Below are positions 61,825-64,000 of a DNA stretch of 64,000 nucleotides, one piece after another. Both the position numbers and the translations under genes were made by a program. The notes under the pieces are model-generated. The model did not search any database, was not told the origin of the DNA, and saw only the letters and a program-made list of their open reading frames with translations. Within the stretch, counting starts at the first letter, position 1. Each line of letters starts with the position of its first letter. This DNA comes from Lactobacillus taiwanensis DSM 21401 (lineage in GTDB: Bacteria > Bacillota > Bacilli > Lactobacillales > Lactobacillaceae), in contig NZ_AYZG01000001.1 of the NCBI RefSeq assembly GCF_001436695.1, positions 124,001 through 188,000 on the forward strand. The letters are read 5' to 3'.

Positions 61825-62757
61825 TTATTTTTTCTCTTTAATAATATAGATTGGCCGATTCTTTACTTGAATATATACTCGGCCGATATACTTACCTAAA
61901 ATACCAATGCAGAGTAATTGTAAACCACCAAGCAGAAGAATTACGCATACCATCGAAGCCCAGCCAAAAATACTTGAGCCTGGGTAAAGTATTCTGCGTA
62001 TAATCACAACTATTAAGCCAATAATTGATAAAACAAACGATCCTGTACCAATCCAAACAGCTAAGTTAAGTGGAGCTTGTGAAAAGTCTGCAATCCCATC
62101 CATTGCATATTTAAATAACTTCCAAGTATTCCAATCACTTTCACCAGCTACACGTTCAACATTGTGGTAATCTAAATACTTGGTCTTAAAACCAACCCAA
62201 GAGAAAATTCCTTTTGAAAATCGGTTGTATTCAGGCATATCTAAAACAGCATTTACCATTTGACGAGTCATCATCCGATAGTCACGAGCGCCAGGAACGA
62301 TTTCTGTATCGGAGATCTTATTAACTACCTTATAGAACATATCACTCAGGAACGACTTAAATTTAGCTTCTCCTGTACGATCTACACGACGTGTTCCGAT
62401 ACAGTCATATTCGCCTGTCTTAATCAAATCATACATTTGTGGTAAAAACTTAGGTGGATCTTGTAAATCAACATCCATTACAACTATGTAATCTCCAGTA
62501 GCTGCTTGAAGACCAGCATAAAGAGCAGATTCCTTACCAAAATTTCTTGAAAAAGAAACAAAGTGAACATGCTCCGGATCCTTCTTGCGTAGTTCTTTAA
62601 TTTCTTTTAGAGTATTATCCTTTGATCCATCGTTAATGAACCAATATTCTGGTTCCAAGTCTGGAATTGTATCCATTACTTTATTCACTGCTGGATAAAA
62701 AAGTGGTACAGATTCCTCTTCGTTATAACAAGGAACTATAATTGATAATTTTTTCAT
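61825..62757 (-). CDS. Family 2 glycosyltransferase, GtrB/bactoprenol glucosyltransferase-like
   Basis: This 310-residue enzyme transfers a sugar from a nucleotide donor to undecaprenyl phosphate at the inner face of the membrane. GT-A domain: SIIVPCYNEEESVPLFYPAV, VVMDVDLQDPPKF (Asp-x-Asp-type metal site), and the region GARDYRMMTRQMV. Two C-terminal helices (WIGTGSFVLSIIGLIVVII, ASMVCVILLLGGLQLLCIGI) anchor it. It lies 19 nt downstream of the gtrA gene, forming a pair for side-chain glycosylation of a wall polymer. Confidence 0.92.
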   Translation of the reverse strand: MKKLSIIVPCYNEEESVPLFYPAVNKVMDTIPDLEPEYWFINDGSKDNTLKEIKELRKKDPEHVHFVSFSRNFGKESALYAGLQAATGDYIVVMDVDLQDPPKFLPQMYDLIKTGEYDCIGTRRVDRTGEAKFKSFLSDMFYKVVNKISDTEIVPGARDYRMMTRQMVNAVLDMPEYNRFSKGIFSWVGFKTKYLDYHNVERVAGESDWNTWKLFKYAMDGIADFSQAPLNLAVWIGTGSFVLSIIGLIVVIIRRILYPGSSIFGWASMVCVILLLGGLQLLCIGILGKYIGRVYIQVKNRPIYIIKEKK

Positions 62758-62776
62758 ACTTTAACAGGCTTTCTTC

Positions 62777-63214
62777 TTACTTTCTAACGTCTACTTTTGA
62801 TTTAGTAGTTTTTATTTTTCTAAATGTTAGTAATTTATTAATTACAAATTGAATCAAGGTAGCGATAAATGTAGAGACTGCCTTTACAATCAATTGATTA
62901 TAACCAAGTTTAGTTACAAAAATAAATAGGCAGACTGTTGTAAATAAAGTTGTAATCTGTCCAACTAAATAGTAAGAAATAAATCTTACAAGCAATTTAT
63001 CGTGAACCTTAAAGTTAAGAAAACTATTCCAGAAAAAGTTGTTGATTAACCCACAAGATGATGAAATAAAATTAGCTACTTCGACTTGCATCTTAAAGTG
63101 AGTCAGAATGGCAAAAATTCCAAAATCAACCCCTAATCCTAATACACCAATTAATACATAAATTATTAGCTGTCGCAAGTCTTCATTATGAAGTATTCTT
63201 TTAAAAATACCCAC
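62777..63214 (-). CDS. GtrA-family membrane protein (putative flippase)
   Basis: This 145-residue protein has four helices in the GtrA pattern: LRQLIIYVLIGVLGLGVDFG, then a helix with ISSSCGLINNFFWN, then FISYYLVGQITTLFTTVCLF, then ATLIQFVINKLLTF. It probably helps move undecaprenyl-linked sugar made by the partner glycosyltransferase across the membrane. The C-terminus is basic. It is the first gene of the two-gene operon. Confidence 0.88.
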   Translation of the reverse strand: MGIFKRILHNEDLRQLIIYVLIGVLGLGVDFGIFAILTHFKMQVEVANFISSSCGLINNFFWNSFLNFKVHDKLLVRFISYYLVGQITTLFTTVCLFIFVTKLGYNQLIVKAVSTFIATLIQFVINKLLTFRKIKTTKSKVDVRK

Positions 63215-63282
63215 GGCTTCTTTTCCCTTCTTTAATCAATCATCACTTATTTTAAACTAATTTTTTTAAAAATACTTTCTTT

Positions 63283-63311
63283 TTGACAAATTATTAATAA
63301 TTTAATACAAT
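63283..63311 (+). promoter_or_regulatory. rpsN promoter
   Basis: TTGACA (63283-63288), 17-nt spacer, TACAAT (63306-63311), about 85 nt before the start codon. No Zur-type palindrome was recognised. Confidence 0.65.
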
Positions 63312-63395
63312 ATACTTACTTTAAGTTAGCTCAAATTCGTTAATACTTATTTTTATATTTTAATTGTCTTATTTTATATTCGAAAGGAAAGATAT

Positions 63396-63653
63396 ATGGC
63401 AAAAAAATCAAAAATTGTTAAGGCTGCTAAGCAGCGTGAATTAATCAAAAAATACTATGAATTAAAAGAAGCTGGCAACGTAGAAGCATTAGCTAAATTA
63501 CCGCTTGATGCTCATCCGACCCATTACCACAACCGTGATTTACATGATGGTAGACCACATGGTTATATGCGTAAGTTCGGAATGTCACGCTTACGCTTCA
63601 AAGAATTAGCACACAAGGGGCAACTTCCTGGAGTGCGCAAGGCTAGTTGGTAA
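63396..63653 (+). CDS. rpsN: 30S ribosomal protein S14, zinc-independent (C-) paralogue
   Basis: The 85-residue protein has the S14 C-terminus [20 protein letters not shown] followed by LPGVRKASW but no CxxC pairs, so it is the zinc-free form (YhzA/RpsN2 type, about 89 residues in Bacillus). Such paralogues replace the zinc-binding S14 when zinc is scarce. It stands outside the ribosomal protein operons, behind its own promoter with GAAAGGAAAG before the ATG, as expected for the alternative copy. Confidence 0.94.
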   Translation: MAKKSKIVKAAKQRELIKKYYELKEAGNVEALAKLPLDAHPTHYHNRDLHDGRPHGYMRKFGMSRLRFKELAHKGQLPGVRKASW

Positions 63654-63715
63654 AATTATAAAACTAGACCTTAGTTAAATCAAAACTTAAATATACAAAC
63701 ATAATTAGTCACACT

Positions 63716-63748
63716 TAAAGACCTTCCCCTTGGAAGGTCTTTTTTGAT
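63716..63748 (+). terminator. rpsN terminator
   Basis: AAAGACCTTCC and GGAAGGTCTTT form an 11-bp stem with T-run. Confidence 0.9.
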
Positions 63749-63751
63749 TTA

Positions 63752-63786
63752 CAAAAAAAGCTCTGACTTTCGTCAGAGCTTTAATA
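63752..63786 (-). terminator. gpmA terminator
   Basis: AAAGCTCTGAC and GTCAGAGCTTT form an 11-bp stem with T-run on the minus strand. Confidence 0.9.
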
Positions 63787-63801
63787 CTTAATAACTAGAA
63801 A

Positions 63802-64000
63802 TTAGTCGTCAAGCTTTTCTTTGTTAACAACATCTAACTTATCGTCAAATGTGTAAACAACTGGTTCACCAGTCTTCATTTCTAAGTCCATGATGTCATC
63901 ATCAGAGATGTTTTCAATGTACTTAGTTAAAGCACGTAGTGAATTACCGTGAGCAGCAATAATAACGTTCTTGCCGTCAAGTAAATCTGGAGCAATGTGA
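63802..64000 (-). CDS. gpmA: 2,3-bisphosphoglycerate-dependent phosphoglycerate mutase, C-terminal part
   Basis: Only the last 65 codons are in the window. The minus strand reads [20 protein letters not shown], then [17 protein letters not shown] and GEPVVYTFD, the typical C-terminal third of GpmA with the catalytic His in [10 protein letters not shown]. It interconverts 2- and 3-phosphoglycerate in glycolysis. The N-terminus lies beyond base 64000. Confidence 0.95.
   Translation of the reverse strand, partial: HIAPDLLDGKNVIIAAHGNSLRALTKYIENISDDDIMDLEMKTGEPVVYTFDDKLDVVNKEKLDD

Overview
The window reads as a continuous piece of chromosome from a low-GC, AT-rich Firmicute. The gene set points to a host-associated, homofermentative Lactobacillus, most likely of the johnsonii/gasseri/acidophilus group: maltose phosphorylase with an ABC maltodextrin importer, a PepE/PepG-type peptidase on each side of an opp operon, several PTS/6-phospho-beta-glucosidase modules, and the prs-glmU-purR-veg-ksgA-rnmV-tatD-metG order. 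The species assignment is inference. No prophage, CRISPR array or intact insertion sequence was seen.

1-13700 is a maltose/maltodextrin regulon, all on the minus strand. It holds the LacI-type regulator (malR), two cytoplasmic GH13 enzymes, then maltose phosphorylase, beta-phosphoglucomutase, the importer ATPase, binding protein and two permeases, and a further alpha-glucosidase cut by the window edge. Two promoters, ahead of the GH13 pair and ahead of malP, carry the same arrangement: a cre-like box between -35 and -10, and a conserved 14-bp palindrome upstream. 13769-25256 is a housekeeping block on the minus strand (prs, glmU, purR, veg, ksgA, rnmV, tatD, metG, comEB, trpS). It is interrupted by a Mg2+-sensing M-box riboswitch that now drives only the N-terminal third of an MgtA-type P-type ATPase.

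25391-27807 has an SRAP protein, a tRNA-Gly whose promoter lies in the end of the SRAP gene, a CPBP-like membrane protein without catalytic residues, and a ROK sugar kinase. 27900-39060 is a beta-glucoside island: three GH1 6-phospho-beta-glucosidases, two EIIC permeases, one EIIB, one EIIA, two GntR/UTRA regulators, a DUF3284 protein, an 82-residue unknown protein between EIIB and EIIA, and cre-like boxes at the promoters. The ROK kinase next door may belong to it.

39100-43930 holds an hsp20 gene behind a CIRCE element, an unknown membrane protein, a decayed IS3-family element, greA coupled to a lipoprotein gene, a PepE/PepG-type peptidase and an HD hydrolase. 44013-51212 is a complete oligopeptide importer (oppABCDF) followed by a second PepE/PepG-type peptidase. 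A tRNA-Thr and tyrS with a tyrosine T-box follow. 53010-57666 is a cell-envelope operon (LCP protein, PlsY, very large LtaS-like membrane sulfatase). The rest holds an aldose epimerase, a GRP sugar transporter, a broken DHA2-type MFS pump, a GtrB/GtrA pair, the zinc-independent ribosomal protein S14, and the 3' end of gpmA.

The most interesting points are the M-box controlling a truncated ATPase, the small unknown protein in the cellobiose-type PTS operon, the double operator/cre architecture of the maltose regulon, the inverted repeat covering the first beta-glucosidase promoter, and the tRNA promoter inside a perfect palindrome.
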